DNA of 64,000 nucleotides from an uncultured Stenotrophomonas sp. (GCA_900078405.1 FLTS01000001.1:62001-126000); one strand, 5' to 3'; shown: positions 37,533-48,000, counted from the first letter of the stretch. Made by a program: numbers and translations. The notes: generated by a model from the letters alone, not told the origin.

Positions 37533-38988
37533 AACCAGCTATATCCACGGCGCCCGTGTGCCCGTCCGCGTCGATGCGGACACCTTCGATACGGTGAACC
37601 CGGCCACCGGCGACGTGCTTGCCACGGTGCAGTGCGCGGACCGCAGCGAGATCGATCGCGCGGTGGAAAGTGCGGGCGAGGGCCAGCGGGCGTGGGCCGC
37701 GCTGGGCGCGATGGAGCGTTCGCGGATCCTGCGCCGCGCGGTGGACATCCTGCGCGTGCGCAACGACGAGCTTGCGCGGCTGGAGACGCTGGACACCGGC
37801 AAGCCGCTCGGCGAAACCGCGAGCGTGGACATCGCCACCGGGGCCGACGTGCTGGAGTACTACGCCGGGCTGGCGCCGGCGATCGAGGGTACGCAGGTGC
37901 CGCTGCGCGAATCGAGCTTCTTCTACACCCGGCGCGAACCGCTGGGCGTGGTATGTGGCATCGGTGCATGGAACTACCCGATCCAGATCGCGTTGTGGAA
38001 GTCCGCACCGGCGCTGGCGGCCGGCAACGCGATGATTTTCAAGCCGAGTGAAGTGACGCCGCTGACGGCGCTGAAACTGGCCGGAATCTATACCGAGGCG
38101 GGGCTGCCGGACGGCGTGTTCAATGTCGTGCAGGGCGCGGGGCAAGTGGTCGGGCCGTGGCTCACCGAACACCCCGGCATCGCCAAGGTGTCGTTCACCG
38201 GCGGCATCGCCACCGGCAAGCGGGTGATGGCCAGCGCAGCCGCCTCCACGCTGAAGGATGTGACGATGGAGCTGGGCGGCAAGTCGCCGCTGATCGTGTT
38301 CGACGATGCCGATCTCGCGCGCGCCGCCGACATCGCGGTAATGGCGAATTTCTTCAGCGCCGGGCAGGTGTGCACGAACGGCACCCGGGTATTCGTGCCA
38401 CGCCCGATGCTGCCCGCGTTCGAGGCGGCGGTGCTGGAGCGGGTGCACCGCATCCGCATCGGCGACCCGCTCGACCCGGCGACGAATTTCGGGCCGTTGG
38501 CGAGCTTCGCCCACATGCAACAGGTGCTCGACTACATCGAATCCGGTCGCCGGGAAGGCGCGCGCCTGCTGATCGGTGGCGCCCGCATCACGACGGGGGC
38601 GCTGGCACATGGCGCCTATGTCGCGCCCACGGTATTCAGCGATTGCAGCGACGGGATGCGCATCGTGCGCGAGGAAATCTTCGGCCCGGTGATGAGCCTG
38701 CTGGCCTACGACAGCGAGGCCGAGGCCATCGCGCGTGCGAACGACACCTCTTACGGTCTTGCCGCCGGCGTCGTCACCACCGACATCCAGCGCGGGCATC
38801 GCGCTATCCACCGTCTCGAAGCCGGCATCTGCTGGATCAATACCTGGGGCGAATCGCCGGCGGAAATGCCGGTTGGCGGCTTCAAGCATTCCGGCATCGG
38901 GCGCGAGAACGGCATCGAGGCCCTCAACCACTACACGCGGGTGAAATCGGTGCAGGTGGAACTGGGCGACTTCGCCTCGGTGTTCTGA
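37516..38988 (+). CDS. betB: Betaine aldehyde dehydrogenase
   Basis: BetB oxidises betaine aldehyde to glycine betaine with NAD(P). In this 490-residue enzyme the catalytic general base E252 (MELGGKSP) and nucleophile C286 (GQVCTNGT) are present, with the Rossmann motif FTGGIATGK (227-235). The segment [19 protein letters not shown] shows the tryptophan and tyrosine typical for trimethylammonium aldehydes. It starts inside betI (ATG 37516) and is followed by betA after 61 bp. Confidence 0.95.
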   Translation: MKFPVETSYIHGARVPVRVDADTFDTVNPATGDVLATVQCADRSEIDRAVESAGEGQRAWAALGAMERSRILRRAVDILRVRNDELARLETLDTGKPLGETASVDIATGADVLEYYAGLAPAIEGTQVPLRESSFFYTRREPLGVVCGIGAWNYPIQIALWKSAPALAAGNAMIFKPSEVTPLTALKLAGIYTEAGLPDGVFNVVQGAGQVVGPWLTEHPGIAKVSFTGGIATGKRVMASAAASTLKDVTMELGGKSPLIVFDDADLARAADIAVMANFFSAGQVCTNGTRVFVPRPMLPAFEAAVLERVHRIRIGDPLDPATNFGPLASFAHMQQVLDYIESGRREGARLLIGGARITTGALAHGAYVAPTVFSDCSDGMRIVREEIFGPVMSLLAYDSEAEAIARANDTSYGLAAGVVTTDIQRGHRAIHRLEAGICWINTWGESPAEMPVGGFKHSGIGRENGIEALNHYTRVKSVQVELGDFASVF

Positions 38989-39049
38989 ACCACCGCCCGC
39001 GCAAGCGCCGCGCGGCTTGCCGGCGCAGCGCGCTTTTCAGGAAACATCC

Positions 39050-40741
39050 ATGCCCCACGCGAATGACACCTACGATTACATCATCGTCGGCGCCGGCTCG
39101 GCCGGCGCCGTGCTCGCCGCACGCCTGACCGAGGACGCGGATACCACGGTGCTGTTGCTGGAAGCCGGCGGCCGCGACTGGCGCCTGGATTTCCGCACGC
39201 AGATGCCGGCCGCGCTTGCCTACCCGCTGCAGGGGCGGCGCTACAACTGGGCCTACCGCACCGAGCCGGAACCGCACATGGGCGGCCGGCGCATGGACTG
39301 CGGGCGCGGCAAGGGGCTGGGCGGTTCCTCGCTGATCAACGGCATGTGCTACATCCGCGGCAATGCGCTGGACTACGACCACTGGGCACGAACGCCGGGG
39401 CTGGAGCACTGGGGCTATGCCGACTGCCTGCCGTATTTCCGCAAGGCCGAAACCCGCGACATCGGCGGCAACGATTATCACGGCGATTCCGGGCCGCTCC
39501 ACGTCACCACGCCGAAGACCGGCAACAACGAGCTCCATCAGGCGTTGGTCGAAGCCGGCGTCGAAGCGGGCTTCCCGCGTACCGACGACCTCAACGGCTA
39601 CCAGCAGGAGGGCTTTGGCCCGATGGACCGCACCACCACCGCGTCCGGCCGCCGTTGCAGCACCGCACGCGGTTACCTGGACATCGCCCGGTCGCGCCCG
39701 AACCTCACCATCGTCACCGGCGCGGTGACCGACCGCGTGCTGTTCGAGGGCCGCCGTGCGACGGGCGTGGCCTGGCTGCGCGGCCGGGACCAGCGGCGGG
39801 CGCGGGCACGGCGCGAAGTGCTGGTGTGCTCGGGGGCGATCGCCTCGCCGCAGCTGCTGCTGCGCTCGGGCGTGGGCGCGGCCGAACAACTGCGCGCATT
39901 CGACATCCCGGTGGTGCTGGATCTGCCCGGCGTCGGCGAGAACCTGCAGGATCATCTGGAGATGTACATCCAGTACGCCTGCAGGAAACCGGTCACGCTG
40001 GCCTCGGCGAACCGCTGGTACCGCAAGCCGGGCATCGGTGCGGAATGGATGTTCCTCGGCAGCGGCATCGGCGCCAGCAACCAGTTCGAGGCCGGCGGCT
40101 TCATCCGCACCCACGAGGAATTCGCCTGGCCGAACATCCAGTACCACTTCCTGCCGGCGGCGGTGAACTACAACGGCACCGCGCCGATCGCCATCCACAG
40201 CTTCCAGGCCCATGTCGGCTCGATGCGCTCGCCCAGCCGCGGCCGCGTTCGCCTCGCCTCGCGCTCGCCGCATGCGCACCCGAGCATCCTGTTCAACTAC
40301 ATGTCCAGCGAGCAGGACTGGCGCGAATTCCGCGCCGCCATCCGCATCACCCGAGAGATCTTCGCCCAGCCGGCGCTGCGCTCCTATGCCGGGCGCGAGC
40401 TCAGCCCGGGTGCGGAATGCGTCAGCGACGCCCAGCTCGATGCGTTCGTGCGCCGGCATGCCGAAACCGCCTATCACCCGTCGTGCTCGAACAAGATGGG
40501 GCCGGCCTCGGATCCGATGGCCGTGGTCGATGGTTTCGGCCGCGTACATGGTCTGGAAGGGCTGCGCGTGATCGATGCTTCGATCATGCCGCAGGTGGTC
40601 AGCGGCAACTTGAATGCGCCGACCATCATGATGGCCGAGAAACTCGCCGACGCCCTGCGCGGGCGTGATCCATTGCCGCGCTCGGCCGCGCCGTACCACG
40701 TCGCCAATGGGGCGCCGGTCCGCGGCAAGCCGGCCTGCTGA
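39050..40741 (+). CDS. betA: Choline dehydrogenase (GMC oxidoreductase)
   Basis: BetA is a membrane-associated flavoenzyme oxidising choline to betaine aldehyde and further to betaine. The 563-residue protein has the FAD-binding GAGSAG (14-19), the GMC signature [14 protein letters not shown] (about 85-98), the second GMC signature [10 protein letters not shown] and active-site His in [10 protein letters not shown]. The length is normal. A GC-rich hairpin follows, facing the convergent proX gene. Confidence 0.95.
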   Translation: MPHANDTYDYIIVGAGSAGAVLAARLTEDADTTVLLLEAGGRDWRLDFRTQMPAALAYPLQGRRYNWAYRTEPEPHMGGRRMDCGRGKGLGGSSLINGMCYIRGNALDYDHWARTPGLEHWGYADCLPYFRKAETRDIGGNDYHGDSGPLHVTTPKTGNNELHQALVEAGVEAGFPRTDDLNGYQQEGFGPMDRTTTASGRRCSTARGYLDIARSRPNLTIVTGAVTDRVLFEGRRATGVAWLRGRDQRRARARREVLVCSGAIASPQLLLRSGVGAAEQLRAFDIPVVLDLPGVGENLQDHLEMYIQYACRKPVTLASANRWYRKPGIGAEWMFLGSGIGASNQFEAGGFIRTHEEFAWPNIQYHFLPAAVNYNGTAPIAIHSFQAHVGSMRSPSRGRVRLASRSPHAHPSILFNYMSSEQDWREFRAAIRITREIFAQPALRSYAGRELSPGAECVSDAQLDAFVRRHAETAYHPSCSNKMGPASDPMAVVDGFGRVHGLEGLRVIDASIMPQVVSGNLNAPTIMMAEKLADALRGRDPLPRSAAPYHVANGAPVRGKPAC

Positions 40742-40750
40742 AAAGCGAAC

Positions 40751-40772
40751 GCCCCGGCCGGACCGGGGCGCT
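40751..40772. terminator. Weak hairpin between betA and proX
   Basis: CGCCCCGG and CCGGGGCG around CCGGA make a stable stem between convergent genes, but there is no T tract. It may be factor-assisted. Confidence 0.4.
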
Positions 40773-40796
40773 GCTCGAATCAACGGGGCATCCGCC

Positions 40797-41723
40797 TCAT
40801 GGCGCCGTTGCGGGCGCGAGCCACGACTGCACCTGGTCCGCGTGCGCCTCGACCCAGGCCCGCGCGTTCGCCGCCGGGTCGGATCCCTGCACACTGTCGG
40901 CGTCCATCACCTGCTGCATGTCCGCCGCCGTCCACGCGAACGCGTCAAGGATGCGCGCGGCCTCGGGGCGTTCCTGCGCGAAGCCCTTGCGCACCAGCGT
41001 GTCGATGCTTTCCGGTGCGCCGAACACACCCTTCGGATCGTCCAGGTACTTCAGCGGCCAGCGCGCCCACATCCAGTGCGGGGTCCAGCCGGTGACGACG
41101 ACCCACTCGCGGTGGTCGATCGCATCCTTCAGCGCGGCGGCCATCGTCGCGTCGCTGCCGTCGATCAGCTTGAGCGGCAGCGCATACTCCTCGATCGCCT
41201 GCTGCGCGATGCGCATCTCGCCGGCGCCGGGATCGATGCCGATGATACGGTCCTTGAACTTCCCGGCATGGCTGGCGAGCTGGTCCATCGAATCGATCGT
41301 GACGTAGTCGGGCACGACCAGGCCTATCTTCGTGCCTTCCATGTTCGCGCCGAGGTTCTCCAGCTTGTCCCTGGTGCGCGCGTAGTAGCCCTCGTGTGTG
41401 CTTGGCAGCCAGGCGCATACCGTCGCGTCGGCATCGCCCTGGGCGATGGCGCTGTACATCGCCGCGCCACTGACCGGGAGCGCTTCGACCTTGTAGCCCT
41501 GTGCCTCGAGCACGGCCTGCACCACGTGCGTGGCCGCCGTGCAATCTGCCCATTCGACGTGGACCAGACGGATCGTCTTCGACTTGCCCGTGGCGATGCC
41601 GTCCGCGTCGCCACCGGCCGGTGCGGAGCAGCCGCCGGCGAGGGCGAGGGCGCCGCCCAGCAGCGTGAACATTGCGATCCGCGCAAGGCGGCCCCGAAGC
41701 GATGTTGCAATGGCGTGTTTCAT
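40797..41723 (-). CDS. proX: Glycine betaine/choline ABC transporter substrate-binding lipoprotein
   Basis: The 308-residue protein has a signal peptide with lipobox LAGGC (C32), so it is anchored to a membrane. The OpuAC fold shows HVEWADCTAATH, a VCAWLPSTHEGYY segment and VVTGWTPHWMWARW. These aromatic residues build the box for the trimethylammonium group. Its start overlaps the permease stop (ATGA), so proV-proW-proX are one coupled operon. Confidence 0.9.
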   Translation of the reverse strand: MKHAIATSLRGRLARIAMFTLLGGALALAGGCSAPAGGDADGIATGKSKTIRLVHVEWADCTAATHVVQAVLEAQGYKVEALPVSGAAMYSAIAQGDADATVCAWLPSTHEGYYARTRDKLENLGANMEGTKIGLVVPDYVTIDSMDQLASHAGKFKDRIIGIDPGAGEMRIAQQAIEEYALPLKLIDGSDATMAAALKDAIDHREWVVVTGWTPHWMWARWPLKYLDDPKGVFGAPESIDTLVRKGFAQERPEAARILDAFAWTAADMQQVMDADSVQGSDPAANARAWVEAHADQVQSWLAPATAP

Positions 41724-42571
41724 TGTCCCCCCCTGGTTGCCGGGTGTTGTCCGATGCGTTGCGTGACGCGGTCGAGGATCATCGCCAGGATGACGATGGC
41801 GATGCCGCCTTCGAAGCCCTTGCCCGGTTCCAGGCGCTGGATGGCGCTCCACACCACGCCGCCGAGGCCGCCGGCGCCGATCATCGCCGCGATCACCACC
41901 ATCGACAGCGACAGCATGATGGTCTGGTTGACGCCGGCCATGATCGTCGGCACCGCCATCGGCAACTGCACCTTGAACAGCTTCTGGCGCCGCGTGGAGC
42001 CGAATGCGTCGGCGGCTTCGATCAAATCCTTCGGCACCTGGCGGATGCCGAGCGCGGTCAGGCGGATCGTCGGTGGCGTGGCGAAGATCACCGTGGCCAC
42101 CGCGGCCGATACCGCGCCGAGGCCGAAGAACGGGATCGCCGGTATCAGGTACACGAACGCCGGCATGGTCTGCATGAAATCGAGCACCGGCATGACCACC
42201 CGCGAGGCGCGCCGGGACAGGGCCGCGGCGATGCCCAGCGGCAGGCCGATGGCGACTGCGATCAGCGTGGAAATCAGCACCAGGGTGAATGTCTCCACCG
42301 TGGCGGTCCACAGCCGCAGGTTCCACAACAGCAGCAGGCCCAGCGTGCTGCCCAGCGCAACGCGCCAGCCGGCCGCGCGCCAGGCCAGCAGCGCGACGGC
42401 GAGGATCACCACCCACGGCGGCAGCCAGGTGAGGCCGTCGACGATGTGGTCGATCAGCGCCGACACGATATGGCTCAGGCCCTTGGTCACGCCGGCGATG
42501 TGCGTGGTCAGCCAGTCCAGCGCGACGTCGATGAAGTGCGCCAGCGGCAGGCGCGGGATCGCGGGCATCAT
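41720..42571 (-). CDS. proW: Glycine betaine/choline ABC transporter permease
   Basis: The 283-residue inner-membrane protein has about six TM segments. The ProW/OpuAB-type cytoplasmic coupling loop is LIEAADAFGSTRRQKLFKVQ (about 190-209), with the conserved EAADAFG. The N-terminus carries an extra amphipathic stretch (LAHFIDVALDWLTTHIAG). ATG 42571 overlaps the proV stop by 4 bp; ATG 42568 is the next codon. It joins ProV and ProX in an osmoprotectant importer. Confidence 0.9.
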   Translation of the reverse strand: MMPAIPRLPLAHFIDVALDWLTTHIAGVTKGLSHIVSALIDHIVDGLTWLPPWVVILAVALLAWRAAGWRVALGSTLGLLLLWNLRLWTATVETFTLVLISTLIAVAIGLPLGIAAALSRRASRVVMPVLDFMQTMPAFVYLIPAIPFFGLGAVSAAVATVIFATPPTIRLTALGIRQVPKDLIEAADAFGSTRRQKLFKVQLPMAVPTIMAGVNQTIMLSLSMVVIAAMIGAGGLGGVVWSAIQRLEPGKGFEGGIAIVILAMILDRVTQRIGQHPATRGGQ

Positions 42572-43794
42572 GCGGCATCTCCGGCAGGTGCGGTGGCCGG
42601 TGGCGGTGTCGCCGCCGATCGGGTTTGCGCCAGTGCGTTGATCAGGCGCGGGCGCGTGACCACGCCCAGCAGCTTGTGCTCGTCGTCCACCACCGGCAGG
42701 CGGTATGGCCATTCGGCCATCAGGTTGATGATGTCGGTGCAGGCCGTTTCCGCCGCGAGCGTCGGCACGTCGCGCTGGATCAGTTCGGCGATGCTTTGCT
42801 TGCCCGCGCGCACGGCCTCGTCCAGTGCGTCCAGCGTCACCGTGCCGACCAGCGTGTAATCGCGGTCGACCACCAGCATGCTGGTGTCGTTGCCCTCGGT
42901 CATCTTGTGCAGCACCGTGCGCGGGCCGTCGTCCGGGCGCGCGACGTCACGCGCCCGGCCCATGATCGACTTCGCGGTGAGTACCCGCGACATGTCCACG
43001 TGCTCGACGAAACGCTCGACGTAGGCGTTCGCCGGATGGTTCAGGATTTCCTCCGGCGTGCCGATCTGCACCACGCGGCCATCTTTCATCAGCACGATGC
43101 GGTCACCGATCTCCAGCGCCTCGTCCAGGTCATGGGTGATGAACACGATGGTCTTCTTCATCTTGCGTTGCAGCGACGCCAGTTCCTGCTGCATGTCACG
43201 GCGGATCAGTGGATCGAGCGCGCTGAATGCCTCGTCCATCAACAGGATGTCGGACTTCACCGTCAATGCGCGGGCCAGCCCCACGCGTTGCTGCATGCCG
43301 CCGCTGAGCTGCGTGGGCAGGGCATCTTCCCAGCCCTTCAGGCCCACCAGCTCCAGCGCCTCCACGGCGCGCGCGCGACGCTCGGTCGCGTCCACGCCCT
43401 GCACTTCCAACCCGTATGCCGCGTTCTCGGCGACGGTACGGCGCGGGAACAGCGCGAAATGCTGGAACACCATGCTGATCTTGCGGCGGCGCAGGTCCAG
43501 CAGTTGAGTGCGGTCGAAGCGGGTCACGTCTTCGCCGTCGATGAAGATGCTGCCGCCGGTCGGCGTGTTGAGCAGGTTGAGGCAGCGCAGCAGCGTGGAC
43601 TTGCCGCTGCCACTCAGGCCCATGATCACCAGCAGCTCGCCTTCCCCGACGTCGAAGGAGACGTCGGCGATGCCGACGGCATGCCCGGTTTCACGGATTT
43701 CGGCGTGGCTCTTGCCGCGTTCGAGCAAAGCCAGCGCTTCGGCAGGGCGTGGCCCGAATATTTTCGTGAGGTGTTCTATGCGGATTTTCTGCAT
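42568..43794 (-). CDS. proV: Glycine betaine/choline ABC transporter ATP-binding protein with CBS pair
   Basis: The 408-residue protein has Walker A GLSGSGKS (59-66), signature LSGGMQQR (about 164-171), Walker B ILLMDEAFSALDP and switch His in ITHDLDEA. Two C-terminal CBS domains (about 285-395) follow; in OpuA these sense ionic strength and gate transport. The N-terminal ERGKSHAEIRETGHAVGI is the ProV family start. The cluster with betIBA suggests choline import for betaine synthesis plus direct betaine uptake. Confidence 0.93.
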   Translation of the reverse strand: MQKIRIEHLTKIFGPRPAEALALLERGKSHAEIRETGHAVGIADVSFDVGEGELLVIMGLSGSGKSTLLRCLNLLNTPTGGSIFIDGEDVTRFDRTQLLDLRRRKISMVFQHFALFPRRTVAENAAYGLEVQGVDATERRARAVEALELVGLKGWEDALPTQLSGGMQQRVGLARALTVKSDILLMDEAFSALDPLIRRDMQQELASLQRKMKKTIVFITHDLDEALEIGDRIVLMKDGRVVQIGTPEEILNHPANAYVERFVEHVDMSRVLTAKSIMGRARDVARPDDGPRTVLHKMTEGNDTSMLVVDRDYTLVGTVTLDALDEAVRAGKQSIAELIQRDVPTLAAETACTDIINLMAEWPYRLPVVDDEHKLLGVVTRPRLINALAQTRSAATPPPATAPAGDAA

Positions 43795-44256
43795 GGCTCC
43801 TTTGCCCGGTTGGATGCCACGGCGACCTGCGAGGACGCGCGACGGCGCTTCTGCTGAAGCGCGGGAAACACTGGGCAAGGAAGACCGAGGGTCGAGGGCA
43901 TGCGTGGCATGCCGGCCCAGGTTTTGAGAGTGGAAGGGTGCGAATTCTACGGATTTCGGCCTTGCGGCTCAAATCACGCGATGCGGCGCGTGGTATTCCG
44001 CGAATTTTCGTCGTGTGCCGGGATGCCTGGAAACAAGCGTTGCCGCGAATGATTTCCGCGAAATCCGATGCCGCTTGCCGTGGCATGTCGCAAGGTGCCG
44101 GGCGATGCAGGTGCAGAGTGGGGCCGTCCCGTTCTGGCAAATGGTCGCGCGCATCCGTGCGCTTGCCGTGGTGCATTCCATTGCATCGGCCGTCGCTTGG
44201 AAGCGCCCGGCGTCGGTTCCGCGGCGCGTGCAGGAGTCGAATCGACGGGGGCAGGG
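43795..44256. other. 462-bp intergenic region upstream of proVWX
   Basis: No supported gene. It contains a short AT-richer stretch 43934-44070 (GCGAATTCTACGGATTTCGG, CGCGAATTTTCGTCG, GATTTCCGCGAAATC). This is the likely promoter zone of the leftward proVWX operon. GATTTCCGCGAAATC is an imperfect palindrome of unknown meaning. I found no BetI-like TTGA..TCAA box here. Reading frames inside it have no family resemblance. Confidence 0.5.
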
Positions 44257-44829
44257 TTACGGCAGGGCGAAGCCGGCCTCGCGCAACAGCCCGGCAGTGG
44301 CGATCAGTGGCAGGCCGACCAGCGCGGTGGGGTCCTGGCTGTGGATCGCCTCGAACAGGGTGATGCCGAGGCCTTCGCACTTGAAGCTGCCGGCGCAGTC
44401 CAGTGGCAGCTCGGCATCGACGTAGCGTTCGATCTCTTCCGGCCGCAACCGGCGGAACGCCACCCGGGTCAGGTTGCAGGCTTCCCGTTGCATGCCCGCG
44501 CCGGCCACGCACACGGCGGTATGGAACGCCACTTCACGGCCGGACATCGCCGCCAGCTGCGCGCTGGCGGCATTGCGACTACCGGGTTTGCCGAGGGGCC
44601 GGCCGTCCAGTTCGGCGACCTGGTCCGAGCCGATTATCCAGGCGCCGGGATGTTGCGCGGCCACCGCCATTGCCTTGGCGCGGGCCAGGCGGACGGCCAG
44701 GGCGCGGGGTGCCTCGCCCCGCAGTGGCGTCTCGTCCACCTCGGGCTTGGCGCAGTCGAACGCCAGCCGCAGCCGTGCCAGCAGTTCGGCCCGGTAGCGG
44801 GAGGTGGAGGCGAGGACGAGGGTGGACAT
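44257..44829 (-). CDS. Maf-family nucleotide pyrophosphatase (YceF type)
   Basis: The 190-residue cytosolic house-cleaning enzyme hydrolyses non-canonical or modified nucleoside triphosphates (YceF prefers m7GTP). Motifs: LASTSRYRAELL (6-17), EVDETPLRGE (about 31-40), IIGSDQVAELDGRPLGKP (about 65-82) and GLPLIATAGLL near the end. It is next to yceD/rpmF/fab genes as yceF is in E. coli, supporting the YceF subgroup. It is divergent from yceD by 114 bp. Confidence 0.9.
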   Translation of the reverse strand: MSTLVLASTSRYRAELLARLRLAFDCAKPEVDETPLRGEAPRALAVRLARAKAMAVAAQHPGAWIIGSDQVAELDGRPLGKPGSRNAASAQLAAMSGREVAFHTAVCVAGAGMQREACNLTRVAFRRLRPEEIERYVDAELPLDCAGSFKCEGLGITLFEAIHSQDPTALVGLPLIATAGLLREAGFALP

Positions 44830-44943
44830 GCGAAAATCCCGGCGTGAGGGCGCCGCCGAGTCTGCGGCGCGGTTGCCGGCATGGCAACGGCGGCCGGGGT
44901 GGGTTTGACAGCGGCCGGGGCGGGCCCTAACATTCTGCGGCTT

Positions 44944-45453
44944 ATGTCCGCGAACGTGCCCGAATTGCTGGATGCTTGGCGGATGGTCGCAGCGCACAGG
45001 CGCTTTGACGGCCGGGTGCCGTTGTCCGGACTGGAGCGCCTGCAGGGGCTGGTCGCCGATACCGAAGGGGAGTGCGCGTATGCACTGGAATTCGGTCGCG
45101 ACGAGGCTTTGCAGGTACCCTATGTCGAACTGACCATCGAAACCGCGCTGCCGTTGACCTGCCAGCGCAGCATGCAGCGTTTCCTGCTGCCGGTGTCGCT
45201 GGTGCAGCGGTTGGGCCTGATCCGCGACGAAGACGAGGAACAGGCGCTTCCGCCGGATTACGAAGCGCTGCTGGTGCCCGAGGACGGCAACCTGCGGCCG
45301 CTGGACCTGGTGGAGGACGAGTTGGTGCTGGCGGTGCCCGTGGTACCGCTGGCGCCGGGAAGCGAGGCGGTCGAGCGCGACTTCTCCGCGACCAGTGAAG
45401 AGTTGGACAAGGCCAATCCGTTCGCGGCATTGGCGGCATTGAAGAAACAATAG
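44944..45453 (+). CDS. YceD/DUF177 family protein
   Basis: The 169-residue protein has the DUF177 core: [15 protein letters not shown] (about 62-76) with a cysteine that is part of a metal-like motif in some members, and [13 protein letters not shown]. It is nearly always linked to rpmF. In plants and E. coli, YceD is tied to 23S rRNA accumulation. ATG 44944 chosen because the family begins [13 protein letters not shown]. It is 110 bp upstream of rpmF. Confidence 0.88.
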   Translation: MSANVPELLDAWRMVAAHRRFDGRVPLSGLERLQGLVADTEGECAYALEFGRDEALQVPYVELTIETALPLTCQRSMQRFLLPVSLVQRLGLIRDEDEEQALPPDYEALLVPEDGNLRPLDLVEDELVLAVPVVPLAPGSEAVERDFSATSEELDKANPFAALAALKKQ

Positions 45454-45563
45454 CGGCCGGTTGTCGTCGGCGGCTGCGGCGAAAGCGAAAAACAGTGCCG
45501 GACATTGGCGTCCGCATGCACTGCAACGACGAAGCAAACGAACCGAAGTTTGGAGCAATCCCA

Positions 45564-45758
45564 ATGGCTGTGCAGAAATCCCGTGTTACCCCGTCCCGCC
45601 GCGGCCAGCGCCGTTCGCACGATTCGCTGAGCGCCAAGCAGCTGTCCACCGATCCGACCACCGGTGAAGTGCACCTGCGCCACCACATCACCGCCGACGG
45701 CTTCTACCGCGGCAAGAAGGTGATCACGACCAAGTCCTCGGTCGTCGAAGAAGATTGA
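45564..45758 (+). CDS. rpmF: Ribosomal protein bL32
   Basis: This 64-residue 50S protein has the typical [20 protein letters not shown] start and [16 protein letters not shown]-terminal part. No zinc-binding cysteines are present, so it is the zinc-free form. The next gene is fabH, without the plsX gene found here in many gammaproteobacteria. Confidence 0.96.
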   Translation: MAVQKSRVTPSRRGQRRSHDSLSAKQLSTDPTTGEVHLRHHITADGFYRGKKVITTKSSVVEED

Positions 45759-45765
45759 TCGGTGA

Positions 45766-45793
45766 AAGCCGCCATCCGCAAGGGTGGCGGCTT
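45766..45793 (+). terminator. Hairpin between rpmF and fabH
   Basis: AAGCCGCCATCC and GGTGGCGGCTT flank GCAAG; CACTCGTTTCTT follows. This is an imperfect terminator or attenuator within the operon. Confidence 0.5.
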
Positions 45794-45843
45794 CACTCGT
45801 TTCTTCAGGGCCGCCTGCGGCGGCCCGCGCAACAGGAACCAGC

Positions 45844-46809
45844 ATGAGCAAGCGGATCTACTCGAGGATCGCGGGCACCGGCAGCTATTTGCCCGAGAAG
45901 GTGTTGACCAACGATGATCTGACCAAGATCGTCGACACCAGCGACGAGTGGATCCAGTCGCGTACCGGCATCCGCGAGCGGCACATCGCCGCCGAAGGCG
46001 AGACCACCGGCGACCTCGGCTACAACGCCGCCCTGCGCGCGCTGGAAGCGGCCGGCATCGAGCCGTCGCAGCTGGACATGATCATCGTGGGCACGACCAC
46101 GCCGGATCTGATCTTCCCGTCCACCGCCTGCCTGATTCAGGCGCGCCTCGGCGCGGCCGGCGCGGCGGCGTTCGACGTCAACGCGGCATGCTCGGGCTTC
46201 CTGTTCGCGCTGAGCACGGCCGACAAATTCATCCGCTCCGGTGATTGCAAGCATGTGCTGGTGATCGGCGCGGAAACCCTGACCCGCATCGTCGACTGGA
46301 ACGACCGCACCACCTGCGTGCTGTTCGGCGATGGCGCCGGCGCCGTTGTGCTCAAGGCCGACGAGGAAACCGGTATCCTCAGCACCCACCTGCATGCCGA
46401 TGGCAGCAAGAAGGAGCTGCTGTGGAACCCGATCGGCGTCTCCACCGGTCTGGACCAGCCCGGCAAGATCCTGATGAAGGGCAACGACGTGTTCAAGTAC
46501 GCCGTCAAGGCGCTGGACTCGGTCGTCGACGAGGCCCTGCACGCCAATGGCCTGGACAAGGCCGACCTGGACTGGCTGATCCCGCACCAGGCCAACCTGC
46601 GCATCATCGAAGCCACCGCCAGGCGGCTGGAAATGCCGATGGAGCAGGTGATCGTCACCGTCGACAAGCATGGCAACACCTCGTCCGGCTCGGTGCCGCT
46701 GGCGCTGGACGCGGCGATCCGCTCCGGGCGCGTCGGGCGCGGCCAGCTGCTGCTGCTGGAAGCCTTCGGTGGCGGCTTCACCTGGGGTTCGGCGTTGCTG
46801 CGCTACTGA
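45844..46809 (+). CDS. fabH: 3-oxoacyl-ACP synthase III
   Basis: FabH condenses an acyl-CoA primer with malonyl-ACP to start fatty acid synthesis. The 321-residue protein has catalytic C116 (NAACSGF), His in IPHQANLRI (about 248) and Asn in HGNTSSGS (about 278). Tight-binding CoA residues at [12 protein letters not shown] are intact. ATG 45844 starts [14 protein letters not shown]. In xanthomonads with branched-chain fatty acids FabH often prefers branched primers; this cannot be read from sequence here. Confidence 0.95.
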   Translation: MSKRIYSRIAGTGSYLPEKVLTNDDLTKIVDTSDEWIQSRTGIRERHIAAEGETTGDLGYNAALRALEAAGIEPSQLDMIIVGTTTPDLIFPSTACLIQARLGAAGAAAFDVNAACSGFLFALSTADKFIRSGDCKHVLVIGAETLTRIVDWNDRTTCVLFGDGAGAVVLKADEETGILSTHLHADGSKKELLWNPIGVSTGLDQPGKILMKGNDVFKYAVKALDSVVDEALHANGLDKADLDWLIPHQANLRIIEATARRLEMPMEQVIVTVDKHGNTSSGSVPLALDAAIRSGRVGRGQLLLLEAFGGGFTWGSALLRY

Positions 46810-46831
46810 GCTCGCCGATGCCGTACATCGT

Positions 46832-46860
46832 CGAAAAGCCGCGCATTGCGTGGCTTTTCG
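46832..46860 (+). terminator. Hairpin between fabH and fabD
   Basis: CGAAAAGCC and GGCTTTTCG flank GCGCATTGCGT; GTTTC follows. Likely partial terminator; fabD may have a promoter in the next 110 bp. Confidence 0.5.
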
Positions 46861-46974
46861 CGTTTCAGGGCATGGATTTCCGGGGCGCAGATGGTGCGCA
46901 TACGCCGCAGTACAGACGCGTGGCGGTGTTCGCGCTTATCATTCCCGGTCTTGATTCATGCAGTGAATGACCGC

Positions 46975-47919
46975 GTGACCGATTCCCGACTCGCTTTCGT
47001 ATTCCCCGGCCAGGGCTCCCAGTCGTTGGGCATGCTGGCCGAACTGGCCGAACTGCACCCGCAGGTCCGCGAGACTTTCGCCGAGGCCTCCGACGGTGCC
47101 GGCGTCGACCTGTGGGCCCTGTCGCAGGGTGGCCCGGAAGAACAGCTCAATCGGACCGAATACACCCAGCCGGCGCTGCTGGCGGCCGGCGTCGCGGTGT
47201 GGCGCCTGTGGGCCGGGCAGCGCGTGCAGCGCCCGCTGGTACTGGCCGGGCACAGCCTGGGCGAATACACCGCGCTGGTCGCGGCTGGCGCACTGTCGTT
47301 GCGCGAGGGCGCGCACCTGGTGCGCCTGCGCGGGCAGCTGATGCAGGAGGCCGCGCCGGCCGGTGTCGGTGCGATGGCGGCTGTGCTCGGTGCCGAGGAT
47401 GTGCTGGTGCAGGAGGTCTGCGAACTGGCGTCGGGCAGCCAGGTGGTGGTGCCGGCCAACTACAACTCGCCCGGCCAGATCGTCATCGGTGGCGATGCCG
47501 CCGCGGTTGATCGCGCGCTGGCGTTGCTGGCCGAGAAGGGCGTGCGCAAGGCGGTCAAGCTGGCCGTCAGCGTGCCCTCGCATACGCCGCTGATGCGCGA
47601 GGCCGCCAATCGTCTGGCCGGGGCAATGGCCGGGCTGGACTGGCGCCTGCCGGCGCTGCCGGTGGTGCAGAACGTCGATGCGCAGGTGCACGAAAGCATC
47701 GAGGCCATCTGCGATGCGCTGGTGCGCCAGCTGTACCTGCCGGTGCGCTGGAGCGAATGCGTGCAGGCGCTGGCCGCGCGCGGTGTCACCGGGGTGGCCG
47801 AATGCGGCCCCGGCAAGGTGTTGACCGGGCTGGTCAAGCGCATCGACAAGTCGCTGGAAGCTCGTCCGATGGGCACGCCCGCCGATTTCGACACCGCGCT
47901 GGACGCGTGGACCCACTGA
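46975..47919 (+). CDS. fabD: Malonyl-CoA:ACP transacylase
   Basis: FabD loads malonate on ACP. The 314-residue protein has GQGSQ (12-16), nucleophile S94 in GHSLGEY, the Arg of RLRGQLMQEA and His in VPSHTPLM (about 203). The GTG at 46975 is chosen because the conserved core TDSRLAFVFPGQGSQ begins there. It is the second step gene in the fab cluster and is followed by fabG after 81 bp. Confidence 0.95.
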   Translation: MTDSRLAFVFPGQGSQSLGMLAELAELHPQVRETFAEASDGAGVDLWALSQGGPEEQLNRTEYTQPALLAAGVAVWRLWAGQRVQRPLVLAGHSLGEYTALVAAGALSLREGAHLVRLRGQLMQEAAPAGVGAMAAVLGAEDVLVQEVCELASGSQVVVPANYNSPGQIVIGGDAAAVDRALALLAEKGVRKAVKLAVSVPSHTPLMREAANRLAGAMAGLDWRLPALPVVQNVDAQVHESIEAICDALVRQLYLPVRWSECVQALAARGVTGVAECGPGKVLTGLVKRIDKSLEARPMGTPADFDTALDAWTH

Positions 47920-48000
47920 AACAACGTGAGCCGCGATGGGGCACGAACGTGCCGCATCGCCTCTGGCGGCCGTTCGGCCGCCCGTCATCGAGGAAAATGC

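Noticed and set aside
43938..44512. Small frames in the proV-maf gap as genes
   Set aside because: No recognisable domain, poor start signals, and they overlap the well-supported maf gene.
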